Notes: generated by a model from the sequence alone, not told the origin. Counted from the first letter of the stretch, positions 18,580 to 29,097 are shown. The stretch: DNA of 64,000 bases from Streptomyces sp. NBC_00568 (GCF_026341855.1 NZ_JAPENW010000001.1:4579001-4643000), one strand, 5' to 3'. Numbers and translations: made by a program.

Positions 18580-18957
18580 ATGGCGCAGGAGCCGAGGCGA
18601 GCAGAGGGCGGGGAGCCGCAGGACGACTGCCTGTTCTGCAAGATCGTGGCCGGGCACATTCCGGCGACGCTGGTGCGCGAGACCGACACGACCGTGGCGT
18701 TCCGCGACATCAACCCGCAGGCGCCGACCCACATCCTGGTCATCCCCAGGGTGCACTACCCGGACGCGGCCGCCCTGGCCGCCGCCGAACCCGCCGTCGC
18801 GGCGGACCTCCTGCGCGAGGCCGGCGAGGTCGCGGGCGAGGAGAAGCTGGAGAGCTACCGCGTCGTGTTCAACACGGGCAGCGGGGCCGGACAGACCGTC
18901 TTCCACGCGCACGCCCACCTCCTGGGCGGCCGCGGCATGCAGTGGCCGCCGGGATAG
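18580..18957 (+). CDS. HIT family protein (HinT-like)
   Basis: 125 residues. CLFCKIVAGHIPATLVRETDTTVAFRDINPQAPTHILVIPRVHY and the histidine triad HAHAHLLGGRGMQWPPG identify an HIT nucleotide hydrolase, probably a purine nucleoside phosphoramidase. Ribosome site GAGGAGG lies about 8 bases upstream of ATG 18580. RNase Z begins six bases after its stop. Confidence 0.94.
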   Translation: MAQEPRRAEGGEPQDDCLFCKIVAGHIPATLVRETDTTVAFRDINPQAPTHILVIPRVHYPDAAALAAAEPAVAADLLREAGEVAGEEKLESYRVVFNTGSGAGQTVFHAHAHLLGGRGMQWPPG

Positions 18958-18963
18958 CCGGCC

Positions 18964-19869
18964 TTGTCCGCACGTGAACTGGTGGTCCTCGGCACCGCCA
19001 GCCAGGTTCCGACCCGGCACCGCAACCACAACGGCTACCTGCTGCGCTGGGACGGCGAGGGGCTCCTCTTCGACCCGGGTGAGGGCACGCAGCGCCAGAT
19101 GCTGCGTGCCGGGGTCGCCGCGCACGACGTGCACCGCATCTGCGTCACGCACTTCCACGGCGACCACTCGCTCGGACTCGGCGGGGTGATCCAGCGCATC
19201 AACCTCGACCGCGTACCGCACGAGGTGATCGCGCACTACCCGCTCTCCGGACAGCACTTCTTCGAGCGGCTGCGCTACGCCACCGCCTACCGCGAGACCG
19301 CCCGGCTGACCGAGGCGCCGGTCGCGGACGACGGTGTCCTCGTGACGACCCCCGCGTACACCCTGGAGGCCCGCAGGCTCTCCCACCCCGTCGAGTCCTT
19401 CGGGTACCGGCTGGTCGAACCGGACGGGCGGCGGATACTGCCCGAGCGGCTCGCCGAGCACGGGATCAAGGGGCCCGACGTCGGGGTTCTGCAACGGGAG
19501 GGCTCGCTACGGGGCGTCGCTCTCGACGACGTCAGCGAGGTGCGGCGCGGACAGCGGTTCGCGTTCGTCATGGACACCCGGCTGTGCGAGGGCGTGGACG
19601 CGCTCGCCGAGGACTGCGACCTGCTCGTCATCGAGTCGACCTTCCTCGACGGCGACCACCGGCTCGCCTCGGACCACGGTCATCTGACGGCGGGCCAGGC
19701 AGGCAGGGTGGCCAAGGAGGCGGGCGTACGGCACCTCGTGCTCACCCACTTCAGCCAGCGCTACTCCGATCCCGGGGAGTTCGAGCGCGAGGCCCGCGCG
19801 GCAGGGTTCGACGGGGAGCTGACGGTGGCGCACGACCTGGTGAGAGTGCCGGTCCCGAAGCGGCGGTGA
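18964..19869 (+). CDS. rnz: Ribonuclease Z
   Basis: 301 residues. LVVLGTASQVPTRHRNHNGYLLRW, DPGEGTQRQM, and the zinc motif THFHGDHSLGL mark tRNA 3'-processing RNase Z; VLTHFSQRY supplies the late histidine and MDTRLCEGVDALAEDCDLLVIESTF the bridging acidic residue. TTG 18964 is the only sensible start (MSARELVVLG), since no ATG or GTG upstream of the conserved N-terminus is in frame. It lies 6 bp after the HIT stop, so they are probably co-transcribed. Confidence 0.95.
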   Translation: MSARELVVLGTASQVPTRHRNHNGYLLRWDGEGLLFDPGEGTQRQMLRAGVAAHDVHRICVTHFHGDHSLGLGGVIQRINLDRVPHEVIAHYPLSGQHFFERLRYATAYRETARLTEAPVADDGVLVTTPAYTLEARRLSHPVESFGYRLVEPDGRRILPERLAEHGIKGPDVGVLQREGSLRGVALDDVSEVRRGQRFAFVMDTRLCEGVDALAEDCDLLVIESTFLDGDHRLASDHGHLTAGQAGRVAKEAGVRHLVLTHFSQRYSDPGEFEREARAAGFDGELTVAHDLVRVPVPKRR

Positions 19870-19879
19870 CGGTTCGGCC

Positions 19880-19912
19880 GCTCCGGGTCCGCTCCGGGTC
19901 CGCTCCGTGTCC
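19880..19912. repeat. Three 11-bp direct repeats between rnz and the deaminase
   Basis: GCTCCGGGTCC at 19880 and 19891, with a variant GCTCCGTGTCC at 19902, tandemly placed in the 100-bp gap. A helical-turn spacing could be a binding array or simple slippage; nothing else in the gap suggests a function. Confidence 0.7.
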
Positions 19913-19969
19913 CGGTGTCGGGAAGGTGCCGGTTTCGGTGTGCCCGGTAAGCGACCGTACGATGCTTCG

Positions 19970-20962
19970 ATGTCCCTCCCCAAGGCTGAACTGCACCTCC
20001 ACATCGAAGGCACCCTCGAACCCGAGCTGGCCTTCGCGCTCGCCGCGCGCAACGGCGTCACCCTGCCGTACGCGGACACCGAGGAACTGCGCAAGGCGTA
20101 TCTCTTCGACGACCTCCAGACGTTCCTGAACCTGTACTACGAGCTCATGGCCGTCCTGCGGACGGAAGCGGACTTCGCCGACCTGGCCGACGCCTACCTC
20201 GCCCGGGCCGCCGCGCAGGGCGTGCGGCACGCGGAGATCTTCTTCGACCCGCAGGCGCACATCGCCCGGGGCGTGCCGATGGGGACGGTCGTCGAGGGGC
20301 TGTGGCGGGCGCTCGGCCGCAGCGAGGAGACCCACGGTGTCTCCACCCAGCTGATCATGTGCTTCCTGCGCGACGAGTCCGCCGAGTCCGCCATGGACAC
20401 CCTGGAGGCCGCGAAGCCCTACCTCGACCGGATCGTCGGCATCGGCCTCGACTCCGCCGAGGTCGGCCATCCGCCGGTCAAGTTCCGCGCGGTGTACGAG
20501 GCCGCCGCCGAGCTCGGTCTGCGGCGCGTCGCGCACGCCGGTGAGGAGGGGCCGCCCGCGTACATCACCGAGGCACTCGACCTCCTGGGCGTCGAGCGCG
20601 TCGATCACGGGCTGCGCTGCATGGAGGACCCCGAGCTCGTCGAGCGACTGGTCCGGGATCGGGTGCCGCTGACGCTCTGCCCGCTGTCGAACGTACGGCT
20701 GCGCGCCGTGGACGTCCTGGCGGAGCACCCGCTGCCCGCCATGCTGGACGCCGGGCTCCTGTGCACGGTCAACTCCGACGACCCCGCCTACTTCGGCGGA
20801 TACGCCGGCGACAACTTCCACGCGGTGCGCGAGGCCCTGGGTCTCGGCGAGGAGCGGTTGCGGGAGCTGGCGCGCAACTCGTTCGAGGCGTCCTTCCTGG
20901 AGCACGACGAGGAGCGGCGCGCGCGGTACATCGCCGAGGTCGAGGCGTACGAGTTCCCTTAG
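19970..20962 (+). CDS. Adenine deaminase-type member of the adenosine deaminase family
   Basis: 330 residues. Metal ligands in ELHLHIEGTLEP (HxH), a substrate/metal histidine in VAHAGEEG, a His in RVDHGLR, and an Asp pair in TVNSDDPAYFGGY. The signatures HAGEEGPPAYI, LCPLSNV and SDDPAYFGGYAGDNF follow the adenine deaminase subfamily (formerly annotated as adenosine deaminases) more closely than true adenosine deaminases, so it probably turns adenine into hypoxanthine in purine salvage. ATG 19970 gives the conserved MSLPKAELHLHIEG; ribosome site is weak. Confidence 0.88.
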   Translation: MSLPKAELHLHIEGTLEPELAFALAARNGVTLPYADTEELRKAYLFDDLQTFLNLYYELMAVLRTEADFADLADAYLARAAAQGVRHAEIFFDPQAHIARGVPMGTVVEGLWRALGRSEETHGVSTQLIMCFLRDESAESAMDTLEAAKPYLDRIVGIGLDSAEVGHPPVKFRAVYEAAAELGLRRVAHAGEEGPPAYITEALDLLGVERVDHGLRCMEDPELVERLVRDRVPLTLCPLSNVRLRAVDVLAEHPLPAMLDAGLLCTVNSDDPAYFGGYAGDNFHAVREALGLGEERLRELARNSFEASFLEHDEERRARYIAEVEAYEFP

Positions 20963-21063
20963 CCGGGAGAGCGCCCGCCGATCCGTGTGCCGTCCGGCCG
21001 TGCGCCGTTGCGTGCGCCGTCCGTCCGCTGGGACGGAGGGGCGGGCGGACGGGCGGACGGGCG

Positions 21064-22451
21064 TCAGACGGACACCGTCCCCGGCGCGGACGCGGTGGCC
21101 GCCGCGTGCCGGGGGCCCGCCGTGGCGTACGCGTCCCGCTGGGCGGGCACGGCCTCCAGCCCGAGCCCCGTGACGGGGACCTTCGCGAAGGGGCCGTCCA
21201 GGGCGGGGGCCGGTGCCACGGAGATCTCCACGACGGTGATGTCCGTGAAGGGGCTGTCCGCCGCCGGGATCGGTGCCACGGGGTCGTTCGCGACCGGCAT
21301 CTCCGGGACGGGGATCTCGACGATCTGAGTGCCGCGGCGCGGACGCAGGGCCACGAGGGTCATCGGGACGCCGACCAGCAGCAGGCCGGCCGCCAGGACC
21401 GTGCCCATCGCCGGGTAGCCGGCCCGCGCGGACAGCAGGCTGCCGGTGAGCGGGCCGCACGCGGTGCCGAGCGAGGAGGCGGAACCGACGAGGACCGCCC
21501 ACCGGCCGCGCGGGTCCATGGACGCGGCGAGACCGATCACGTACGAGAGCACGACCGGGTACAGGGTGTTCCAGGCGATCTCGCCCGTCGCGAAGGACGT
21601 CAGATCGGTGGCCGCCGAGCTGAGCGCGATACAGCCGGCGATCAGCGCCGTGCCCAGGCCGATCGGGAGCCCCGTGCCGAGCCGCGGGCCGAGGGTGCCC
21701 GCGCCGACGACCCCGAGCAGTCCGGCGCCGAGTGCCACCGCGAAGACCGCGCCGACGGTGACCTCGGTGAGTCCCGCCTGCGTCAGGCCTATCCGGCCGC
21801 TCACGCCCCACAGGGCGTTCTGCGCGAGGGACCAGAAGAGCATCGCGGCGGCGAGGAGCAGACCGGATCGGCGGTGCGGGAGCGGACTGGCGGCGCGTCG
21901 GGTGTGGGCCGCCGGCGCGTGCGCGGGAAGGCGTCCCGTCAGAGGCAGCGAGAGCAGGGACGCGCAGGCGATCGCGGCGAGCGGGACACCGTGCGCCGGG
22001 CCCAGACGCGGGATCGTCAGATACAGCGCGCCCGCGAGGGCGGAGACGCCGAGCAGACCGAGAGTGGTGACCCGGTGCGGATCGCGCCGGCCGGCGATCC
22101 CGGTCGCGGCGACCGTGGTGGCCGTACCGGAACCGAAGCCGCCGACGATCGCGCCGGCGACCACGAGGGGGACGGCCGACGAGAGCGCGGCGGTGCCGTA
22201 GCCGACGGCGGCGAGGAGCAGACCGGCGCGGGCGAGCAGGCGCGGGCCGAAGCGGTCGACGCGGGAGGCGAGCAGGAAGCCGGCCGAGGCCGAACTCAGC
22301 AGCAGGACACTGCCGACGGCGCCGGCCTGGGTGGCCGAGAGCGGGAGTCCCGCGTCCAGGCGGCCGACGGTGGTGGGCAGCAGATACGCGGCGAGGTACC
22401 CGGCCGTGAAAGGGCGACGAGGGGCCAGGGCGTGGTGGTGCGGGCGGACAC
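21064..22451 (-). pseudogene. MFS transporter with an apparent N-terminal frameshift
   Basis: The frame read leftward from about 22430 encodes RPFTAGYLAAYLLPTTVGRLDAGLPL and about 12 hydrophobic segments of an MFS exporter, ending in a proline-rich tail with imperfect repeats (VEIPVPEMPV, VVEISVAPAP). This frame has no ATG, GTG or TTG before its upstream stop at 22480; the first in-frame start is an internal GTG at 22164. In another frame, GTG 22451 behind GGGA gives MSARTTTPWPLVAL. Adding one base to the T-run (A-run 22409-22411 on the + strand) would join the two as PLVALFTAGYLAAYLL. So one base appears missing, by mutation or sequencing error. The transported substrate is unknown. Confidence 0.7.
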
Positions 22452-22851
22452 GGGCGTTCCCAGGGCATGCGAGAGCGGCTCAAGAAGGGGGGAGGGGGCG
22501 GCTGTCGACGGACAGGAACGCGCGGGGCAATTTGTATCAAGTGGGCGGCTCCGCGAAGAAGGCCGGAAGATGTGATCTGGGGCACTCTTCGTTTTGGGGT
22601 GAGGGGCCCGGGGTAGAAGCGCCGATCCTTCAGGCGCCGAGCGGGTCGAATGCCGGTGCCGCGCCCCGGGGGCGAGGGAGTTTCGGCAGGTGAGGGACCG
22701 GAGTGCGTACCTGGACGCGCGGCGGGCGCGGGCCCTGAGGGGACGACACCCACCCGCACCAAGGACCACGGCCGCCCCGGCGTGACCCACGGCCCCGCCC
22801 GGGCGGTGTGGTGCACACTGGCCAGATCCGCACCACCCCAGGGAGCGCACC

Positions 22852-23961
22852 GTGATCGCGTCCAACGGCGAGGGACCGTACCGCCAGGCCCATGTCGACC
22901 CGCTCGCCGGGCAGCGCACGGCGAGCGACCCGCCCTGGGACGTCTACCTCACGGGCACCGTCTTCCTCGACATCATCTTCACCGGGCTCGACTCCGCCCC
23001 CGTGCGCGGCACCGAGTCCTGGGCGCGCGGCATGGGTTCGAGCCCCGGCGGCGTCGCGAACATGGCGACCGCCCTCGCCCGGCTCGGGCTGAAGACCTCC
23101 CTGGCCGCCGCCTTCGGTGACGACCACTACGGGGAGTACTGCTGGGACGCCCTGGAGCAGGGCGAGGGCATCGATCTGGCGCCGTCGCGGACGGTGCCCG
23201 GCTGGCACTCGCCGGTCACCGTGTCGATGGCGTACGAGGGCGAGCGGACCATGGTCAGCCACGGGCACGAGCCGCCCCCCGAGGAGCCCGCCCCGGACTG
23301 CCCGCCGCGCGCGCGTGCCGCCGTCGCCTCGCTGACCCCGGGAGTCCGCGCGCCCTGGATCGCGCAGGCCGCGAGCCGGGGCACCCGGATCTTCGCGGAC
23401 GTCGGCTGGGACGACACCGGCCGCTGGGACCTGGCGGGTCTCGCCGATCTGGCGCACTGCGAGGCGTTCCTGCCGAACGCCGAGGAGGCCATGCGGTACA
23501 CCGGCGCCGACTGCCCGCGCGCGGCGGCGCACGCGCTGGCCGAGCACGTACCGCTGGCGGTCGTCACCCTCGGTGCGGAGGGCGCCTACGCCGTGGACGG
23601 CCGCTCCGGGGAGAGCGCCGAGGTCCCGGCGATCGCCGTCGAGGCGCTGGACCCCACGGGCGCGGGAGACGTCTTCGTCGCAGGATTCGTCATGGGAACC
23701 CTGGCCGACTGGCCGCTCTCCGACCGGCTCGCGTTCGCCGGGCTGACCGCCGCGCTCTCCGTCCAGGAGTTCGGCGGATCGCTGTCGGCGCCCGGCTGGT
23801 CGGAGATCGCCGCCTGGTGGCGCCGGGTCCAGTCGGTCGACGACCAGGATCCGGCGGCCCTGCGCCGGTACGCCTTCCTGGAGGGCCTGCTCCCCGAGGT
23901 CACCCGCCCCTGGCCGCTGCGGCGGGCGGTGCCGACGATCGGCTTCGGCCGCTCGGCGTGA
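22852..23961 (+). CDS. PfkB-family carbohydrate/nucleoside kinase
   Basis: 369 residues. YLTGTVFLDIIFTGL, GSSPGGVANMATALARLGLKTSLAAAFGDDHYGEY and the catalytic DPTGAGDVFVAGF near residue 265 are PfkB signatures; the Asp of GAGD is the catalytic base. A 30-residue N-terminal extension precedes the fold. Family members phosphorylate sugars, adenosine or aminoimidazole riboside; substrate unknown. GTG 22852 follows AGGGAG by 6 bases. The deaminase upstream in the region could suggest a purine link, but the two genes are separated by the MFS gene on the other strand. Confidence 0.87.
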   Translation: MIASNGEGPYRQAHVDPLAGQRTASDPPWDVYLTGTVFLDIIFTGLDSAPVRGTESWARGMGSSPGGVANMATALARLGLKTSLAAAFGDDHYGEYCWDALEQGEGIDLAPSRTVPGWHSPVTVSMAYEGERTMVSHGHEPPPEEPAPDCPPRARAAVASLTPGVRAPWIAQAASRGTRIFADVGWDDTGRWDLAGLADLAHCEAFLPNAEEAMRYTGADCPRAAAHALAEHVPLAVVTLGAEGAYAVDGRSGESAEVPAIAVEALDPTGAGDVFVAGFVMGTLADWPLSDRLAFAGLTAALSVQEFGGSLSAPGWSEIAAWWRRVQSVDDQDPAALRRYAFLEGLLPEVTRPWPLRRAVPTIGFGRSA

Positions 23962-24060
23962 GGCCACCGGACCGCCGGGTCCGGCCGGGAGCGCCGGCTC
24001 TCCCGCGGGTCGCCCGAGCGAGCGGTCGGGGCGTCGGTCGGGCGCCGGTCGGGGCGTCGC

Positions 24061-24084
24061 TGAGGTCACGACGTCGTGACCTCA
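24061..24084. promoter_or_regulatory. Perfect 24-bp palindrome between pfkB-like gene and phoH
   Basis: TGAGGTCACGAC is followed immediately by its exact reverse complement GTCGTGACCTCA. With no spacer it suits binding by a dimeric repressor better than a terminator. It lies 112 bp upstream of the phoH start and 100 bp after the kinase stop. No regulator is recognised. Confidence 0.75.
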
Positions 24085-24195
24085 GGAAAAGCCCTACGGC
24101 TCTGTGAGTGCCGCGACGTACGCTGGGAACCGCAAGGCTGCCCGTGTGGCAAGCGTGCCGACCGAGGAGGATACGCAGGCCTACAGAGCCGGCCC

Positions 24196-25254
<1,059 letters not shown>

Positions 25255-25266
25255 ACCAGCACCGCC

Positions 25267-25764
25267 ATGTCGATCGACGTCAACAACGAGTCCGGAACCG
25301 AGGTCGACGAGCAGGCGATCCTCGACATCGCCCGCTACGCGCTCGCGCGGATGCGCATCCACCCGCTCTCCGAGCTCTCGGTGATCGTCGTGGACACCGA
25401 CGCCATGGAGCAGTTGCACATCCAGTGGATGGACCTGCCGGGGCCGACGGATGTCATGTCCTTCCCGATGGACGAGCTGCGTCCGCCGTCGAAGGACGAC
25501 GACGAGCCGCCGCAGGGGCTGCTCGGCGACATCGTGCTCTGCCCCGAGGTCGCCGAGCGCCAGGGCAAGGACGCCCCGACGGAGCACTCCATGGACGAGG
25601 AGCTCCAACTGCTCACCGTCCACGGCGTGCTGCACCTGCTCGGCTACGACCACGAGGAAGCCGACGAGAAGGCCGAGATGTTCGGTCTGCAGGCCGCCAT
25701 CGTGGACGGCTGGCGCGCGGAGAAGGGCATGACGGGTCCGTCTCCGGCCCCGACCGTGTCATGA
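25267..25764 (+). CDS. ybeY: Endoribonuclease YbeY (16S rRNA processing)
   Basis: 165 residues. The metal-binding signature HGVLHLLGYDHEEADEKAEMF (HGxLHLxGYDH) is diagnostic. YbeY matures 16S rRNA 3' ends and takes part in ribosome quality control. It starts 12 bp after phoH and its stop overlaps the next ATG, so phoH-ybeY-CNNM is one transcription unit. Confidence 0.96.
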   Translation: MSIDVNNESGTEVDEQAILDIARYALARMRIHPLSELSVIVVDTDAMEQLHIQWMDLPGPTDVMSFPMDELRPPSKDDDEPPQGLLGDIVLCPEVAERQGKDAPTEHSMDEELQLLTVHGVLHLLGYDHEEADEKAEMFGLQAAIVDGWRAEKGMTGPSPAPTVS

Positions 25765-27065
25765 GCCCTCAGCTGGTCATCGGTGCCATCGCCCTGGTCG
25801 TCGTCGCCTGGCTCGCCGCCTGCGCGGAGGCGGGCCTCGCGCGCGTCTCCAGCTTCCGCGCCGAGGAGGCCGTGCGCAGCGGGCGGCGCGGCAGCGCCAA
25901 GCTCGCGCAGGTCGCCGCGGACCCGACGCGCTACCTGAACGTGGCGCTGCTCGTCCGCGTCGCCTGCGAGATGGCGGCCGCCGCGCTCGTCGTCTACGCC
26001 TGCCTGAAGGAGTTCGACAAGACCTGGCAGGCCCTCGCCGTCGCCATCGGCGTCATGGTCCTCGTGTCGTACGTCGCGGTCGGTGTCTCGCCGCGCACTA
26101 TCGGCCGCCAGCACCCCCTGAACACCGCGACGGCGGCCGCGTACATCCTGCTGCCGCTGGCCCGGATCATGGGCCCGATCCCCCCGCTGCTGATCCTCAT
26201 CGGCAACGCGCTCACGCCGGGCAAGGGATTCAGGCGCGGCCCGTTCGCCTCCGAGGCGGAGCTGCGGGCGCTGGTCGACCTCGCCGAGAAGGAGTCCCTC
26301 ATCGAGGACGAGGAGCGCCGCATGGTGCACTCCGTCTTCGAGCTCGGCGACACCCTGGTGCGCGAGGTCATGGTGCCCCGCACGGACCTCGTCGTCATCG
26401 AGCGCTACAAGACGATCCGGCAGGCCCTCACCCTGGCCCTGCGTTCGGGCTTCTCGCGCATCCCGGTCACCGGGGAGAGCGAGGACGACATCGTCGGGAT
26501 CGTGTATCTCAAGGACCTGGTCCGCAAGACGCACATCAGCCGCGAGGCCGAGTCCGAGCTGGTGTCCACGGCCATGAGGCCGGCCACCTTCGTGCCCGAC
26601 ACCAAGAACGCGGGCGATCTGCTGCGCGAGATGCAGCAGGAGCGCAATCACGTCGCCGTCGTCATCGACGAGTACGGCGGCACGGCCGGCATCGTCACCA
26701 TCGAGGACATCCTCGAGGAGATCGTCGGCGAGATCACCGACGAGTACGACCGCGAACTGCCGCCCGTCCAGAAGCTCGGCGACGACCGCTTCCGGGTGAC
26801 CGCCCGCCTCGACATCGGCGACCTCGGCGAGCAGTACGGCTTCGAGGCCTACGACGACGAGGACGTGGAGACCGTCGGCGGACTGCTCGCCAAGGCACTG
26901 GGCCGGGTGCCCATCGCCGGTGCCTCCTCCGTGGTCGAACTGCCCGACGGGCGGGAACTGCGGCTGACGGCGGAGGCCGCGGCCGGCCGCCGGAACAAGA
27001 TCGTCACGGTCCTCGTCGAGCCGGTCGGCCCGGCGGGGCCGGCCGAGGAGGAGAAGCCGGAGTGA
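25761..27065 (+). CDS. CNNM/CorC-type membrane protein (hemolysin family)
   Basis: 434 residues. DUF21 membrane part with about four hydrophobic segments (QLVIGAIALVVVAWLAACAEAG at the start; AVSPRTIG conserved motif later), two CBS domains (VPRTDLVVIERYKTIRQALTL; HVAVVIDEYGGTAGIVTIEDILEEIVGEI) and a C-terminal CorC_HlyC module (RVTARLDIGDLGEQYGF). Related proteins are linked to Mg2+/Co2+ handling; the hemolysin name is historical. Coupled to ybeY by an ATGA overlap. Confidence 0.93.
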   Translation: MSPQLVIGAIALVVVAWLAACAEAGLARVSSFRAEEAVRSGRRGSAKLAQVAADPTRYLNVALLVRVACEMAAAALVVYACLKEFDKTWQALAVAIGVMVLVSYVAVGVSPRTIGRQHPLNTATAAAYILLPLARIMGPIPPLLILIGNALTPGKGFRRGPFASEAELRALVDLAEKESLIEDEERRMVHSVFELGDTLVREVMVPRTDLVVIERYKTIRQALTLALRSGFSRIPVTGESEDDIVGIVYLKDLVRKTHISREAESELVSTAMRPATFVPDTKNAGDLLREMQQERNHVAVVIDEYGGTAGIVTIEDILEEIVGEITDEYDRELPPVQKLGDDRFRVTARLDIGDLGEQYGFEAYDDEDVETVGGLLAKALGRVPIAGASSVVELPDGRELRLTAEAAAGRRNKIVTVLVEPVGPAGPAEEEKPE

Positions 27066-27421
27066 CCCCGCGGCAGCTGCGCGCGTTCTGCCTGTCCTTC
27101 AACGCGGCCGTCGAGGACTTCCCCTTCACCCCCGAGACCTCGGTCTTCAAGGTGCTGGGCAAGCTCTTCGCGCTGACGAACCTGGACGCGAGCCCGCTCA
27201 AGGTCAATCTCAAGTGCGACCCGCAGGACGCGATCCGGCTGCGCGACCAGTACCCGGGGCTGATCCTCCCGGGCTACCACATGAACAAACGGCACTGGAA
27301 CACGGTGACCGTGGACGGCGAACTCCCGGACCGTCTGGTCCGGGAGCTCGTCGAGGATTCGTACGATCTCGTCGTCGCCGGTCTGCCGCGGGCCGAGCGC
27401 CTGCGCCTCGACCGTCCCTGA
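27062..27421 (+). CDS. MmcQ/YjbR family protein
   Basis: 119 residues: MTPRQLRAFCLSFNAAVEDFPFTPETSVFKVLGKLFAL, then PLKVNLKCDPQDAIRLRDQYPGLILPGYHMNKRHWNTV, the CyaY-like fold pattern of MmcQ/YjbR small proteins. Described as possible DNA-binding proteins; function here unknown. GTG start overlaps the CNNM stop. Confidence 0.88.
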   Translation: MTPRQLRAFCLSFNAAVEDFPFTPETSVFKVLGKLFALTNLDASPLKVNLKCDPQDAIRLRDQYPGLILPGYHMNKRHWNTVTVDGELPDRLVRELVEDSYDLVVAGLPRAERLRLDRP

Positions 27422-27424
27422 CCC

Positions 27425-29008
27425 TCAGCGGGTCCGCTTCGCGCCGCCTCGCCCGAGTCCCGCCGCGACCAGTCCCGCCGCCGCCAGCACGACCGCCGCG
27501 TCCAGGGCGAGGACCGTGTGCACGCCGGCCAGCAGGTCGTCCGACGTGGTCGCGAGGACCCCGAGGAGCGGGATGCCGACCGTGATGCCCACCTGCTGGG
27601 TGGAGGTCACCAGGCCGGTGGCCAGGCCCTGTTCCCCGTCGGGGACCCCCGAGGTGACGGTCAGGCCGTACGAGATGATCGCGCCCAGGTGGCACATGCT
27701 GGCCAGCGACACCGCGGCGGTGGCGATCCAGACGGACCAGAGGTGCGTGCCCAGCGTCAGCATCGTGGCCACGAACAGGCCCTGTCCGGCCAGCGAGCCG
27801 ACCAGCGTACGGCGGGCACCGAAGCGGCCGATGACCTTCGGGGCGTACACCCCGGCGACGGCCGACAGCACGCCCTGCACGCCGAACACCAGGCCGGTCT
27901 CGAAGGCGGAGAGCGCGAGGGTCTCCTGGAAGTACAGGGTCAGCACGAACACGACCGTCGACATCATCGAGAACGTGACCAGGCCGCCCAGGTTGCCCCA
28001 CGCCACCGTGCGGCGGCGCAGCATCGGGAGGCTGACCAGCGGGGCGGCGGCGCGGGACTCGACGCGGACGAAGGCGCCGAGCAGCAGCACGCCCACGACG
28101 AGAGCCGTGAGGACGTCCGCGCCGCCGAAACCGCGGTCCGCCGCCGTCGACAGGGCGTAGATCAGGGCCAGCAGGGCGCCGGTGACGGTGACCGCGCCCG
28201 GGATGTCCAGGCGCGGACGGTCGGGGGTCCGGGACTCGGGCAGCAGGCCCGGGGCCAGCGGCAGCACGATCAGCGCGAACACCGACAGCAGACCCATCGT
28301 CGAACGCCAGCCGAGCACGTCCGTCAGGACGCCGCCCGCCACCATGCCGACCGTGAAGCCGAGCGACAGGAGGGTGCCCGAGATGCCGAGCGCGCGGTCA
28401 CGCGCGGGACCCTCCGGGAAGGTCGTGGTCAGCAGCGACATGCCGGCCGGGACGATCGCCGCCGCGCCCAGGCCCTGCAGGGCGCGTCCGGCCAGGAACG
28501 ACGTCGGGTCCCAGGCGAAGGTCGCGAGCAGCGAGGCCGTCCCGAACAGGGCCAGTCCGGCGAGGAAGAGCCTGCGGCGGCCGTACAGATCGCCGATGCG
28601 GCCGAAGAGGAGCAGGAATCCGCCGGACGGCAGCGCGAAGGCGGTGACCGCCCACTGGAGTGCCGAGCGGCTCATGCCGAGGTCGGCGCCGAGCACGGGC
28701 AGCGCCACGTTCAGGACGGAGAAGTCCAGCGCGACCATGAACTGGGCCGCGCACAGCACGAAGAGGACGAGCCTGTCGCGCCGCGACAGCCGGCTGCCGA
28801 GGGGTGGATGGTCCTTCCCGGGAGCGGGAGGAGCGGGGGGAGCGGAGGAACTGCGGTCCCGGCGGCCGTTCTTGGCGCCTGTGCCGATGTCTGGCTCGAT
28901 GCCTGATCCGATGCCCTGGTGGATGCCCGGGTCGGTGCCCGGATCGGTGCCGGGCGCGGTGTCGCCGGGGGTGCGGTCGGTGGACGTGGTCGTTGTCTCG
29001 GTCGCCAT
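27425..29008 (-). CDS. MFS efflux transporter (EmrB/QacA-like, about 14 transmembrane segments)
   Basis: 527 residues from ATG 29006-29008. The first 65 residues are a soluble tail with degenerate Asp-Gly-Pro repeats (GTDPGTDPGIHQGIGSGIEPDIGTG). The transporter then begins LVLFVLCAAQFMVALDFSVLNVALPVLGADLGMSRSALQW with motif C region and FGRIGDLYGRRR (motif A). This is typical of proton-driven drug exporters. It diverges from an XRE-type regulator across about 89 bp, suggesting that the pair is a regulator/target unit. It ends 4 bp from the convergent mmcQ gene. Confidence 0.9.
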   Translation of the reverse strand: MATETTTTSTDRTPGDTAPGTDPGTDPGIHQGIGSGIEPDIGTGAKNGRRDRSSSAPPAPPAPGKDHPPLGSRLSRRDRLVLFVLCAAQFMVALDFSVLNVALPVLGADLGMSRSALQWAVTAFALPSGGFLLLFGRIGDLYGRRRLFLAGLALFGTASLLATFAWDPTSFLAGRALQGLGAAAIVPAGMSLLTTTFPEGPARDRALGISGTLLSLGFTVGMVAGGVLTDVLGWRSTMGLLSVFALIVLPLAPGLLPESRTPDRPRLDIPGAVTVTGALLALIYALSTAADRGFGGADVLTALVVGVLLLGAFVRVESRAAAPLVSLPMLRRRTVAWGNLGGLVTFSMMSTVVFVLTLYFQETLALSAFETGLVFGVQGVLSAVAGVYAPKVIGRFGARRTLVGSLAGQGLFVATMLTLGTHLWSVWIATAAVSLASMCHLGAIISYGLTVTSGVPDGEQGLATGLVTSTQQVGITVGIPLLGVLATTSDDLLAGVHTVLALDAAVVLAAAGLVAAGLGRGGAKRTR

Positions 29009-29097
29009 GGCAACAGCCTGCGGCGGCCGGAATATCCGTGGGGAGCCGGAACTTATGCTGGTGGTCGCACCACCAGCCACCGGAGGGGGACGCGTAC

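Noticed and set aside
14892..18743. A 1283-codon open frame on the minus strand across the tricorn gene
   Set aside because: Long antisense frames are expected in high-GC coding DNA; no start context or domain.
19751..22816. A 1021-codon open frame on the minus strand across the deaminase and MFS genes
   Set aside because: Mixed antisense and out-of-frame sequence. Only the different frame at 21064-22451 has MFS content.
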